A stretch of 64,000 nt of DNA. It comes from SLRI01 sp942491185 (lineage in GTDB: Bacteria; Pseudomonadota; Alphaproteobacteria; Geminicoccales; Geminicoccaceae). The stretch's first letter is position 1; each line of letters opens with the position of its first letter. The stretch lies in the NCBI GenBank assembly GCA_942491185.1, contig CALOAB010000021.1, positions 62,001-126,000 on the forward strand, given 5' to 3'. The notes under the pieces are model-generated. The model saw only the letters and a list, made by a program, of their open reading frames with translations. It was not told the origin of the DNA and ran no database searches. This document shows, piece by piece, positions 37,741 to 45,866 of this stretch. The position numbers were made by a program, and so were the translations under genes.

Positions 37741-38721
37741 TCATTCGGCGGCGCTGCGCTGTCGCTGGGTGGGACCTCCGACATGGAGCATGTCCCATAA
37801 TCGCTTGGGCGAGCGTGTCGAGAGAACCTTCAGCGTTGCTCGCCATACTTGTCGTGTGCACCGGTCATCTGATGCACGGAGGCGTGCGTCGAACCAAGCG
37901 AGATAGCCACCCAGGTGTTTTGTCGCCGGGCCGGAGAACGCGCTGACAAACGTCTGGAAGCGATCGACGAGATCGCTGCTGTTGAGCGGGCAGGCTAGTT
38001 GCCCAGTCGCGCGGGGCCCAGTGTCACCGGACGTGCACGCCGGTCGGCGTCCTGGGCAAGGATCGATCGAATTCGCCGCGGCTCCGCCGTCCTGAGCGAA
38101 CTCTAGAGGCATGTCGACGCTCCTCTTGGTTGTCGCGAGCGTGTCCGCTTCAGGCAGCATAGGCCCACGCTGGTGCCAGCTTGGACCGTTCGCATCTAAG
38201 CTGATCGTCACCAGATAGGGCGCCATGGGCTGCGGGAGTGGCAGGTCCTGCATCCGGTAGTCTACCCAACGTAGGCGGTCGGGAGTGGGACAGCGCGCTG
38301 GGTCGCGCTGGTGGTCGACCCATTCCCGAGATGCCTTGCGGGATTCACGAAGGACCTCCACTGCCAATTCGGCTGCGCTATGAGTCCTTACGTCCTCACC
38401 ATGTTTGTCGGTGACCGACTGGATCGCAGCGAATGCCCGGCTCACCTTTTGTCGCCACGCCCAGATCGTCATCTTGCTGAGCCGTAGTGCACTTGCCAGT
38501 CGCCGACAGGACGATGGCTCCGGCGAGAGCATATCAGAAACGACGATGCCGAGCTTGTCCGGCGTATGGATGCCCGCGAGCATCGTACCGGTGGTCAAGG
38601 AGAAGGTGCTCCCGCAATGACGGCATCGCCAGCGCTGCATGCCCGTTCGCCCTGTTCCGTCGCGATGCAGCCGATCGCCTTGGCAGCGCAGGCAGCGCCT
38701 GTCTCCGCTGCTCTTGATCAT
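37741..38721 (-). CDS. Zinc-ribbon transposase-like protein, IS1595-related, probably defective
   Basis: A 326-residue protein with an N-terminal zinc ribbon (CLRCQGDRLHRDG then RCRHCGSTFSLTTGT) and a helix-turn-helix-like stretch (LRLSKMTIWAWRQK). The C-terminal element SGPATKHLGGYLAWF resembles the end of IS1595/ISXO2-type transposases. The middle, where a DDE/DDN catalytic core with an EADET-type motif would be, is short and low in recognisable motifs. It is probably a defective or divergent element. No terminal repeats were found. Its 3' end abuts the amidase gene, whose start it may have altered. Base use is less biased than in the dcw genes. Confidence 0.5.
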   Translation of the reverse strand: MIKSSGDRRCLRCQGDRLHRDGTGRTGMQRWRCRHCGSTFSLTTGTMLAGIHTPDKLGIVVSDMLSPEPSSCRRLASALRLSKMTIWAWRQKVSRAFAAIQSVTDKHGEDVRTHSAAELAVEVLRESRKASREWVDHQRDPARCPTPDRLRWVDYRMQDLPLPQPMAPYLVTISLDANGPSWHQRGPMLPEADTLATTKRSVDMPLEFAQDGGAAANSIDPCPGRRPACTSGDTGPRATGQLACPLNSSDLVDRFQTFVSAFSGPATKHLGGYLAWFDARLRASDDRCTRQVWRATLKVLSTRSPKRLWDMLHVGGPTQRQRSAAE

Positions 38722-38986
38722 CGGAGCTTCATGAGAGCCGGCGGGTCGTCAGCAAGGCCAAGCTCGGGCAGCTCGCAGATTTCGGTGCTCGCACTGAGAA
38801 CGCCACTACTCGGGTCGCCGGCCGCCGTTCCATCGAACCCGAACAGTCGCCTGGGTCGCAGCACGAGCCCGTTTAGACCCCATGATCTTGTCGTAGCTTG
38901 GTAGGCGGCCTCTCCCGCGACAGTCTCCGTTCGAGGGTTGCGCCAGACGGTCTGGTGCCGAGCCTCGAGAATGGAGGACAGGCCAA

Positions 38987-39164
38987 GTGCAGGGTAGCAT
39001 CTATGTGGGGCTTGATGTCCATAAGTCTTCGGTCACCGTTGCCGTGGCGGAGAGTGGTCGACGGGGAGAAGTTCGGCATTGGGGTGCCATCTCCAATCGG
39101 GTGGATGTGGTCCGTAAGCTTGTTGAGAAAATCGGCAAGGGTGGTCGCGATCTGCATTTTTGCT
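38987..39164 (+). pseudogene. Truncated IS110-family transposase, N-terminal fragment
   Basis: A GTG start at 38987 with GGAGG upstream opens a frame beginning MQGSIYVGLDVHKSSVTVAV, the typical IS110 (DEDD) N terminus with the first catalytic Asp. The frame continues to LHFCY and stops. In intact members an EAGPCGYG-type sequence would follow. The break coincides with the left end of the IS481-type element, so that insertion, or a later rearrangement, removed the rest. No other part of the IS110 gene is seen on the far side. Confidence 0.75.
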
Positions 39165-39170
39165 ACTAGT

Positions 39171-40187
39171 TGTTCAGTCCCGGCATTTGACGGCATCATT
39201 TTGCCATTGAGCTGGAAGGACGAGCAATGGGTCAGGTACGTCACGGCTGCGCCACGACCACGCACGCAATGCGAGCGGCGATACAGCGATCGCAAGCTTC
39301 GATCGCGGCGCTGAGCCGGCTCTACGGCATCAATCCGAAGACGGTGATGAAGTGGCGCAAGCGAAGCTCGGTCGAGGACCGCGCGACGGGACCGAAAGAT
39401 CCTCGCTCGACGGTTCTGACGGCTGCCGAGGAGGCCATCGTGGTGGCCTTTCGGCGGCACACGCTGTTGCCGCTCGACGACTGTCTCTGGTCGCTGCAGG
39501 CAAGCATCCCGCATCTGACCCGCTCGTCGCTGCATCGCTGCCTGCAGCGGCATGGGATCAGCCGCTTGCCGGACGCGGATGGTGACAAGCCGGCCAAGAA
39601 GGCGTTCAAGCCCTATCCGATTGGCTTCTTCCATCTCGACTTGGCCGAGCTGCGCACCGGCGAAGGCAAGCTCCATCTCTTCATTGCGATCGACCGCACG
39701 TCCAAATTCGCTTTCGCCCGACTGGCCCCGCGCGCCAACACCGAAACCGCTGTCGCCTTCCTCGAAGCCCTGTTGGCCGCCGTGCCCTACCAGGTCCACA
39801 CCATCCTGACCGACAACGGCGTCCAGTTCGCCGACCTACCGAAGAACCGCAACGGCTTCACCGCCAAGTTGCGTCGCCACCCGTTCGACCGGACCTGCGA
39901 GGCCCACGGCATCGAGCACCGCCTGACCAGGCCCAACCATCCCTGGACGAATGGCCAAGCCGAGCGAATGAACCGGACGATCAAGGACGCCACGGTCAAG
40001 CGCTACCATTACGACAACCACGAGCAGCTGAGCGCACACCTCGAGACCTTCATCCACGCCTACAACTTCGCCCGTCGATTAAAGACGCTCAATGGTCTCA
40101 CCCCGTACGAGTTCATCTGCCAATGCTGGACAAAACAACCCGAACGGTTCAGCAAAGATCCAATCCATCAAATTCCGGGACTGAACA
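39171..40187 (+). mobile_element. Intact IS481-type insertion sequence
   Basis: A 1017-base element bounded by 23-base inverted repeats: TGTTCAGTCCCGGCATTTGA at 39171 onward, and its near-complement at 40165-40187 (two mismatches). It carries one transposase gene. The flanks are ACTAGT (39165-39170) and CCTAGG (40188-40193). Both contain the CTAG core known as the target of Bordetella IS481 (NCTAGN, 6-base duplication), but the outer bases differ, so they are not an exact duplication. Confidence 0.85.
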
Positions 40188-40192
40188 CCTAG
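39227..40192 (+). CDS. IS481-family transposase
   Basis: A 321-residue transposase. The N-terminal helix-turn-helix (IAALSRLYGINPKTVMKWRKR) precedes an rve-type DDE core: Asp in FFHLDLAELR, Asp in TILTDNGVQF, and Glu in NGQAERMNRTIKDATVKRYHY. The C-terminal segment ends FARRLKTLNGLTPYEFI, as in the family. The ATG at 39227 lies about 50 bases inside the left end. The TAG stop (40190-40192) lies outside the element and is part of the CTAG flank, so the host target supplies the stop codon. Confidence 0.9.
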   Translation: MGQVRHGCATTTHAMRAAIQRSQASIAALSRLYGINPKTVMKWRKRSSVEDRATGPKDPRSTVLTAAEEAIVVAFRRHTLLPLDDCLWSLQASIPHLTRSSLHRCLQRHGISRLPDADGDKPAKKAFKPYPIGFFHLDLAELRTGEGKLHLFIAIDRTSKFAFARLAPRANTETAVAFLEALLAAVPYQVHTILTDNGVQFADLPKNRNGFTAKLRRHPFDRTCEAHGIEHRLTRPNHPWTNGQAERMNRTIKDATVKRYHYDNHEQLSAHLETFIHAYNFARRLKTLNGLTPYEFICQCWTKQPERFSKDPIHQIPGLNT

Positions 40193-40193
40193 G

Positions 40194-40404
40194 CGGCGCC
40201 GTTGAGAACCGTCGAGCGAGAGTCTTTTGGTCCCGCCTCGCGGTTTTCGACCGAGCGCCGCTCAGCGCCGCGATCGACGCTTCCGATCGCTGTATCGCCG
40301 CTCGCATCGCGTGGATGGTCGTCGCGCAGCCGTGACGTGCTCGGCAAATTCTCATCGTTCCAGCACAGCGGCAGCGTGATGGCACCAAATGCCAGCACGG
40401 AACA
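40194..40404 (-). pseudogene. Remnant of a second, inverted IS481-type element
   Basis: On the minus strand this stretch matches the left end and first part of the intact element. From CTGTTCCGTGCTGGCATTTG (40405-40386) it continues through sequence encoding RHGCATTIHAMRAAIQRSEA. A deletion of about 60 bases after ALSG is followed by matching sequence (VEDREAGPKDSRSTVL in another frame) up to 40194. It is therefore a diverged, internally deleted and truncated copy in opposite orientation, flanked by GCTAGA (40405-40410). Confidence 0.75.
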
Positions 40405-40442
40405 GCTAGAACCCTGCTGCATCGGCAGAACGATCTCGGCAC

Positions 40443-41870
40443 TCAGCTCGTGCTGTCGGCTGCCAGCCTGCCCGGCCGCGTTCTGATGACAAAGCATTCT
40501 TGCCGCTGTGCCTGTAGCAGCCCGCATGCCTGGTCGGCGATGTCGCGATCGAAGCCGGCGACGCGTGCTCGGTAGACCATCTTGCGGCGGCCCTGCAGAG
40601 GGCTGACCTCAATGTCACCGCGCAGTAGAATCTGCGGCACGAGCGCGGCTGCACCATGCGCCGCCTCACGCGCCAGACCGGGATCGTGGAAGGCACCAAC
40701 CTGAACGGCATAATCGCCAATCGCGGCCGCCTTCGCTGGGCCGGCAACCAGCCCACTGGCCAGCAAGGCCGCCGAGGAGCCCTCCGACGGCGCTGCCACG
40801 GCGATTGCGTCAGCAGTCTCGGCCTTGGTCAACGCCGCTCGCTCCTCCTCGGACAAGACATCGAGCACGCTCTGTGGTTTAGTCATCAGCGCCGGTGCGA
40901 CGTGCCGTGTCGCCTGAGCCAGCGAAACAGGTTCCGTTGAGCTGGCGGTCGGGCGCGGCTCGGGAAGGACGCCGGCCTCGGCGATAACCGCGGCGGCGCC
41001 GGTCGGCACCGCGACGGCGGTACCGGGACGTGGCTTGGGCAAGCTGGCGACGAGCGGCTCGGCCGAACGATTGGGCAAACGCTCGAAGCCGAGATCCATT
41101 AAGCGCGCTACAGCTGCGTCGCGGCTCTTGGCACTGCGGCCACCAAACAAGGTGACGACGACCCGCCTGCCGTTGCGAGTGGCGCTCGATGCCAGATTGA
41201 AGCCGGAAGCTCGAGTGTAGCCGGTCTTAAGGCCATCCATGCCGCGGTAGCTTTTCACCAGACGATTGTGGCTCCGGTAGGTGCGGCCACCGTAGTTGAA
41301 GCTGGGTTGGCTGAAATAATGGTAATAGCCGGGATAGTGCCGGATCAGCCGGTGGGCGAGCTTGGCCATGTCACGCGCGGTGCTCTTCTGCCCTCGATTC
41401 GGCAGGCCCGAGGCATTCTTGAAGGTCGTGTTGCGCATGCCGATCGCGCGTGCTCGCTTCGTCATCAGCAAGGCAAACTCGCTTTCAGTGCCGCCAAGAG
41501 CTTCAGCGATCACGACCGCGACATCGTTGGCGGAGCGAACCGTCATCGCCTGAATGGCTTGGCCCACGGAAATCGTCGAGCCAGCCCGCAAGCCCAGCTT
41601 GGACGCCGGCATGTCGGCGGCTCTTCGCGAGACCTTCAGCTTCGAGTCGATTTGCAGCTGCCCGCGCTCCAGCGCATCGAACAGCATCATCAAGGTCATC
41701 ATCTTGGTGAGCGACGCCGGGTAGAGCGGGACGTCTGCGCGCCTCGAATGCAGCACCTCACCGGTCGAATAGTCCATCACGAAGGCAGCGTACTTGCTGT
41801 TGGCATGCGCCGCAGGCGCGGCAAGGCCGACGACGATGAAAACGAGGACGAACGCCAATCGACCGAGCAT
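40443..41870 (-). CDS. D-alanyl-D-alanine carboxypeptidase with C-terminal SPOR domain
   Basis: A 475-residue exported penicillin-binding protein of the PBP5/DacA class. A signal peptide ends near AAPAAHA. Catalytic motifs are SLTK (YPASLTKMMTL), SAN (TVRSANDVAV) and KTG (DGLKTGYTRA). A Pro/Ala linker follows, then a SPOR domain from about residue 393 (DYAVQVGAFHDPGLAREA to ECFVIRT) that binds denuded glycan at the septum. It trims the terminal D-Ala of the stem peptide. No C-terminal amphipathic anchor is seen; the SPOR domain may localise it instead. The ATG at 41870 has AGAAGG about 8 bases upstream, and is preferred to a TTG two codons earlier. Confidence 0.93.
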   Translation of the reverse strand: MLGRLAFVLVFIVVGLAAPAAHANSKYAAFVMDYSTGEVLHSRRADVPLYPASLTKMMTLMMLFDALERGQLQIDSKLKVSRRAADMPASKLGLRAGSTISVGQAIQAMTVRSANDVAVVIAEALGGTESEFALLMTKRARAIGMRNTTFKNASGLPNRGQKSTARDMAKLAHRLIRHYPGYYHYFSQPSFNYGGRTYRSHNRLVKSYRGMDGLKTGYTRASGFNLASSATRNGRRVVVTLFGGRSAKSRDAAVARLMDLGFERLPNRSAEPLVASLPKPRPGTAVAVPTGAAAVIAEAGVLPEPRPTASSTEPVSLAQATRHVAPALMTKPQSVLDVLSEEERAALTKAETADAIAVAAPSEGSSAALLASGLVAGPAKAAAIGDYAVQVGAFHDPGLAREAAHGAAALVPQILLRGDIEVSPLQGRRKMVYRARVAGFDRDIADQACGLLQAQRQECFVIRTRPGRLAADSTS

Positions 41871-42049
41871 CGACAAACCCTTCTCGCGTTCGGTAATCTA
41901 CCGCAAGTTCAACATCACCCCGACCGGCAGGTCGCATCGGGGCCGTCCACCGTGACATACCGATGCTATTCGAGTTAGATTAACAAGAGGTTTAGGCCAA
42001 ACGGATAAGCGGCAAAAGCACCAAGTATTTCGCCCTGATGGCTTCCCGG

Positions 42050-43237
42050 TCACTCGGCTACAGGCTCCAGCCAATTCTTGTAGATGAAGCCCCGATCACC
42101 GTTTGGCAGGATGACGTGCTTCCAACCTAGGGTATCATCGGTGACCCGAACGATCCGTCCCGCATCGATCGTGCCGAGCTTGGCCGCCCCGTTCTCGGGA
42201 CCTGCCCGGTAATTCACCGCGCTAACCACTCGATAGCGTTGACCTTCCGCTCCTTCGGGCCTGGGTTCAGGCGCCGGCGCTTCGGCCGATACAGAAGCGC
42301 TCGCAGTGGCCGGTTCGCTCGGCGGCGTCATATCGATCACTTGCTCTGGCTCAAGCGGCGCAACTGCCGCCGCTACCGTCGGCTCCGGCCCAGAAGCCGG
42401 CTCCGGCTCTGGTGACGCTGCCGGCTCTGGGACAGCCGGCTCGGCGGCCGCAGCGACTTCGGCCGGCGGCGGCGTTGTCGTGCTTGGCTCGTCAGGCGCT
42501 GGCGCTTCCACAGCGACCGCAGTCGTGCTGGCGTCGGTCTCTGGCTCGGTGGTCACGCTTGATGGAGGTGTTGCGGCGTCGGCCGTTGTCGCTGCTGTGC
42601 TGTCGGGAGACACCGATTCGACGACCTCAGGCGGCGAGAAGACGGGTGTCTCATCGTCGCCGAGCGTGCCGGCCACCTGGTCACGCTGCTCGATCGCGCG
42701 GTTCAGGGCCAGCACGACCTCGCTGTCACCCGGGCTCAGCATCACCGCCTGCTCCAGATCGACAATGGCGCGATCGAGAAGGCCGAGCTCGGTATAGACC
42801 TCGCCCCGCCGCTGGTAGGCCAGATGATGCTCCGGTTCGAGGGCGATAGCCTCGCCGAAATCGGCGACAGCGGCGTCATAGGCGCCAGACGCGAATTCCA
42901 GCTCGCCTCTGCGGACATGTGCCACGCGCAGGTTCCGAATCGTCGTCGAATCGTCCGGCCGCAGTGCCAGCGCCTGGCTGTAGTCGGCGATGGCTGGATC
43001 GAAATTGCCGGCTTCGCCATGCGCCACGCCGCGATTGTTATAGGTGATGGCAAGCGCTTCGCCGACCAGCTCGCCAGAGCGGATGGCATTGGTGTAGTGC
43101 GACACCGCCCTCGCGAAATCGCCCTCGCGAAAGGCCTCATTGCCGAGTCGCACTTCCGGCAAGCCCTGGGCCAAGGCAGCGCCGCCCAAGGCGAGCGCAA
43201 CCAGTGCTCCCGCACAGAATGCCATCAATCGCCGCAT
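42050..43237 (-). CDS. Exported TPR protein with C-terminal SH3 domain
   Basis: A 395-residue protein. The signal peptide (about residues 1-23) ends ALAQG. Three to four tetratricopeptide repeats (about residues 27-185, e.g. AITYNNRGVAHGEAGNFDPA and AYQRRGEVYTELGLLDRA) follow. Next is a low-complexity linker of about 140 residues made mainly of Pro, Ala, Glu, Ser and Thr. A bacterial SH3 domain closes the protein (about 335-395, YRVVSAVNYRAGPENGAAKL, then GWKHVILPNGDRGFIYKNWL). SH3b domains often bind peptidoglycan, so a periplasmic scaffold near the wall is plausible. GGGAGG precedes the ATG. It lies between glmU and the carboxypeptidase. Confidence 0.85.
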   Translation of the reverse strand: MRRLMAFCAGALVALALGGAALAQGLPEVRLGNEAFREGDFARAVSHYTNAIRSGELVGEALAITYNNRGVAHGEAGNFDPAIADYSQALALRPDDSTTIRNLRVAHVRRGELEFASGAYDAAVADFGEAIALEPEHHLAYQRRGEVYTELGLLDRAIVDLEQAVMLSPGDSEVVLALNRAIEQRDQVAGTLGDDETPVFSPPEVVESVSPDSTAATTADAATPPSSVTTEPETDASTTAVAVEAPAPDEPSTTTPPPAEVAAAAEPAVPEPAASPEPEPASGPEPTVAAAVAPLEPEQVIDMTPPSEPATASASVSAEAPAPEPRPEGAEGQRYRVVSAVNYRAGPENGAAKLGTIDAGRIVRVTDDTLGWKHVILPNGDRGFIYKNWLEPVAE

Positions 43238-43304
43238 TCGCGGTCCTCCCTCGGTCGTTCATCAGTCATCGAGCTTGGAGGCTTAGCACCGACGCCGTCC
43301 GCCG

Positions 43305-44669
43305 TCAGCTTTCGCGGGCGGCTTTTTCGCGACGCAGTTTCGCACGCAAACGACCGGCTGCGTTCTCGAGGTTGCGCTGCGCCGATCGGCTCAACGCCAA
43401 GGCTTCGGCCGGCACGTCACCGGTAAGGACACTCCCGGCACCGATCACAGCACCATCGCCCACCCGCAGCGGCGCAACCAACGCGGTATTCGAGCCGATG
43501 AAGGCGCCGGCACCAATCGTTGTTCGATGCTTGTTGAAACCGTCGTAGTTGCAAGTGATGGTCCCAGCGCCGACATTCGTTGCCGCGCCGACCTCGCAAT
43601 CGCCGAGATATGTCAGATGGCTGGCCTTGGCACCGGCATGGAGCTGCGTGCCCTTCGTTTCGACGAAATTGCCGATCTTGGCTTTCTCGCCGATCGTCGT
43701 GCCGGGTCGCAGGCGGGCAAAAGGACCGATCTCGGCGCCACGCTCGATTGTGGCGCCGGTTAGATGCGAATGTGCCCTGATCACTGCGTCGGAGTCGATT
43801 CGAACGCCCGGGCCGAAGACGACGAACGGCTCGATCACCGCACCTGGCGCGATCGCCGTATCTGCAGCAAGAAAGACGGTTTCCGGCGCTTCCATGGTGA
43901 CGCCGGCCGCCATCAGCTCCGCGCGCCGCCGCGCCTGGAAGTGACCGGCGACGGCAGCCAGTTGCGCCTGGGTATTGACGCCCTGACCCTCGATCCACGA
44001 GCCCTCGACGGCGCTGCATCGCCAGCCACGCTCATTGGCCGAGGCAATCGTATCCGTCAGATATAGCTCGCCACTGCCCGGCTGCTCAACGAGCTCGGCG
44101 AGGAGTGCCGGGAGTCGATCGCCGGCGAGCGCCATCACCCCGGAGTTGCAGAATGTTGCTGCTCTAAGCTCGGCGTCACAGTGCTTGTCCTCGACGATCG
44201 CCAGGAGACGTCCGTCGTCGGCCAGCTGCAAACGGCCATAACCTGACGGGTCGGGCGGGCGCATGCCGAGGACCGCGACGGCGGCATCGTCAGCGTGGCG
44301 ACAGTCGACCAAAGCCTGGAGGGTCGCTGGGGTGAGAAGCGGTGTGTCACCGTAGAGCACGAGCACCGTGCCTCTGCTCGGCAAGGCAGGGCTCGCGACC
44401 TGCAGCGCGTGACCGGTGCCTTGCGGCGGGTTTTGAACCACAATCGATGCCTCTGGCGCTTCACGCGCGACCGCAGCGGCGACCTCGTCCATGCCAGCAC
44501 CCAGGACGACGACACAGCTTTCGGCGTCGAGCGTTCGACCGGCTGCCAGCACGTGCCCGATCAGCGAGCGGCCGGCCATCTCGTGCAACACCTTGGGTCG
44601 GTCGTTTTTCATTCGCGTGCCGCGACCGGCAGCGAGGATGACGACGCTCAAGGACTCGCTGTTGGACAT
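43305..44669 (-). CDS. glmU: Bifunctional GlmU, UDP-GlcNAc synthesis
   Basis: A 454-residue two-domain enzyme. The N-terminal uridylyltransferase has VILAAGRGTRMKNDRPKVLH, QNPPQGTGHAL and VLYGDTPLLTP. The C-terminal half is a left-handed beta helix with hexapeptide repeats and acetyltransferase motifs (HLTYLGDCEVGAATNVGAGT, NYDGFNKHRTTIG). It acetylates GlcN-1-P and then forms UDP-GlcNAc, the common precursor of peptidoglycan (Mur enzymes of this window) and lipid A. The ATG at 44669 gives the usual short N terminus; the longer in-frame reading is not family-like. It diverges from gph across about 200 bases. Confidence 0.95.
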   Translation of the reverse strand: MSNSESLSVVILAAGRGTRMKNDRPKVLHEMAGRSLIGHVLAAGRTLDAESCVVVLGAGMDEVAAAVAREAPEASIVVQNPPQGTGHALQVASPALPSRGTVLVLYGDTPLLTPATLQALVDCRHADDAAVAVLGMRPPDPSGYGRLQLADDGRLLAIVEDKHCDAELRAATFCNSGVMALAGDRLPALLAELVEQPGSGELYLTDTIASANERGWRCSAVEGSWIEGQGVNTQAQLAAVAGHFQARRRAELMAAGVTMEAPETVFLAADTAIAPGAVIEPFVVFGPGVRIDSDAVIRAHSHLTGATIERGAEIGPFARLRPGTTIGEKAKIGNFVETKGTQLHAGAKASHLTYLGDCEVGAATNVGAGTITCNYDGFNKHRTTIGAGAFIGSNTALVAPLRVGDGAVIGAGSVLTGDVPAEALALSRSAQRNLENAAGRLRAKLRREKAARES

Positions 44670-44872
44670 CGTGGTCTCCGGGACGGAAAGAGTCTCCCGC
44701 TCGTTGCCGATCCCGGCTGCGGGCCTGAGCGATCGAGCGCTGTCGGCAGCGAGCCGCGCGCCCGCACAGCCAAGTGATGACAACGGCCGCAGCCTGAGCC
44801 ATTGGCCTCGACGCGGTGCCTTGAACTATCCAAGATACGGTTCGCACTCAACTCTGATGACGGCGATGGCGG

Positions 44873-45535
44873 ATGGCAGTGAAAGCGGTGGTGTTCGATC
44901 TCGACGGGACGCTGGTCGATACTCTTCCCGATCTCCACTCGGCTCTGGCCGTCTTGCTTGAGGAGCGGGGCCTCGTGGTGCCGAGTGCTGCGGCAACGCG
45001 AACGATGGTGGGTGATGGTGCTCGCAAGCTGGTCGAGCGGGCATTGCTCAGCAGCAGCGCCAGCCTGTCCGAGAGCGAGCTCGACCTCGCGCATGACCGT
45101 TTTCTCGAGATCTACAACGCCGCGCCCTGTCGGGAGAGCCGGCTGTTCGCCAATGGGCAGGCCACGATCGAGCAGCTCGGCCGCCTCGGGCTCGCGCTCG
45201 CCGTCTGCACCAACAAGCCGCAACTGCCGACCGAGACGATCCTGAAGACTCTCGGTCTGCGCGCGCATTTCGGTGCCGTGGTTGGCGGCGATGCCGTGCC
45301 ACGGCGCAAACCGCATCCCGACCACTTGCTTCAGGTGCTGCAGGGCATCGGCACGGCGCCGGAAGCGGCGGTGATGGTCGGAGACAGCAAGAATGATCTG
45401 CTGGCCGCCCGCGGCTGCGGCATGCGCTGCATCCTGGTCGATTTCGGCTACAGCAGCGAGCCGGTGGCAACGCTCGGCGCCGACCAAGTCATCAGCGATT
45501 TGGCCGAGCTCGAGGCCGCGATCGCCGCGAGCTAG
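44873..45535 (+). CDS. gph: Phosphoglycolate phosphatase-like HAD hydrolase
   Basis: A 220-residue HAD-superfamily phosphatase. Motif I is FDLDGTLVDT (nucleophile Asp), motif II is the Thr in AVCTNKP, motif III is the Lys in RRKPHPDHLL, and motif IV is MVGDSKNDLLAARG. The helical cap between motifs I and II is of the Gph type. Phosphoglycolate, arising from DNA repair or oxygenase activity, is the likely substrate by family resemblance; other small phosphomonoesters are possible. It diverges from glmU. Confidence 0.88.
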   Translation: MAVKAVVFDLDGTLVDTLPDLHSALAVLLEERGLVVPSAAATRTMVGDGARKLVERALLSSSASLSESELDLAHDRFLEIYNAAPCRESRLFANGQATIEQLGRLGLALAVCTNKPQLPTETILKTLGLRAHFGAVVGGDAVPRRKPHPDHLLQVLQGIGTAPEAAVMVGDSKNDLLAARGCGMRCILVDFGYSSEPVATLGADQVISDLAELEAAIAAS

Positions 45536-45654
45536 ACGGCACGACCCGGCAAGATACGGCTCGGACGGACCATCCACAGGTCGTGCGCAAGGTCCGGAGT
45601 TGATCACGTCCAACGCTGGTCCGATTCCTGCTGGGTTCGGTTGTTGCCAGTCGC

Positions 45655-45683
45655 TTGACAGCAACAGCGGCACGACCTATCCG
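45655..45683 (+). promoter_or_regulatory. Promoter of the tRNA-Val gene
   Basis: TTGACA (45655-45660) is a perfect -35 element and TATCCG (45678-45683) lies 17 bases further on. The tRNA begins 17 bases after the -10, a fitting distance for a stable RNA gene with a short leader. Confidence 0.55.
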
Positions 45684-45699
45684 GCAGGCCCATGGTATC

Positions 45700-45774
45700 G
45701 GGCGCGTAGCTCAGCGGGAGAGCACTGCCTTCACACGGCAGGGGTCACAGGTTCAATCCCTGTCGCGCCCACCA
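45700..45774 (+). tRNA. tRNA-Val (anticodon CAC)
   Basis: A 75-nt cloverleaf. Acceptor stem GGGCGCG pairs with CGCGCCC. The D arm is GCTC/GAGC with loop AGCGGGA. The anticodon stem CTGCC/GGCAG frames the loop TTCACAC with anticodon CAC (valine, GTG). The T arm contains GGTTCAATCC. Discriminator A is followed by an encoded CCA. No intron or nearby integrase was seen. Confidence 0.97.
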
Positions 45775-45866
45775 TTTCCAGACGATCGACCGTCATTCGT
45801 CGGCCGCCATCATGTACGACACGGCTGAAGATTCCGTTAACGGCCCCAGCATTCCACCTGATCCCG

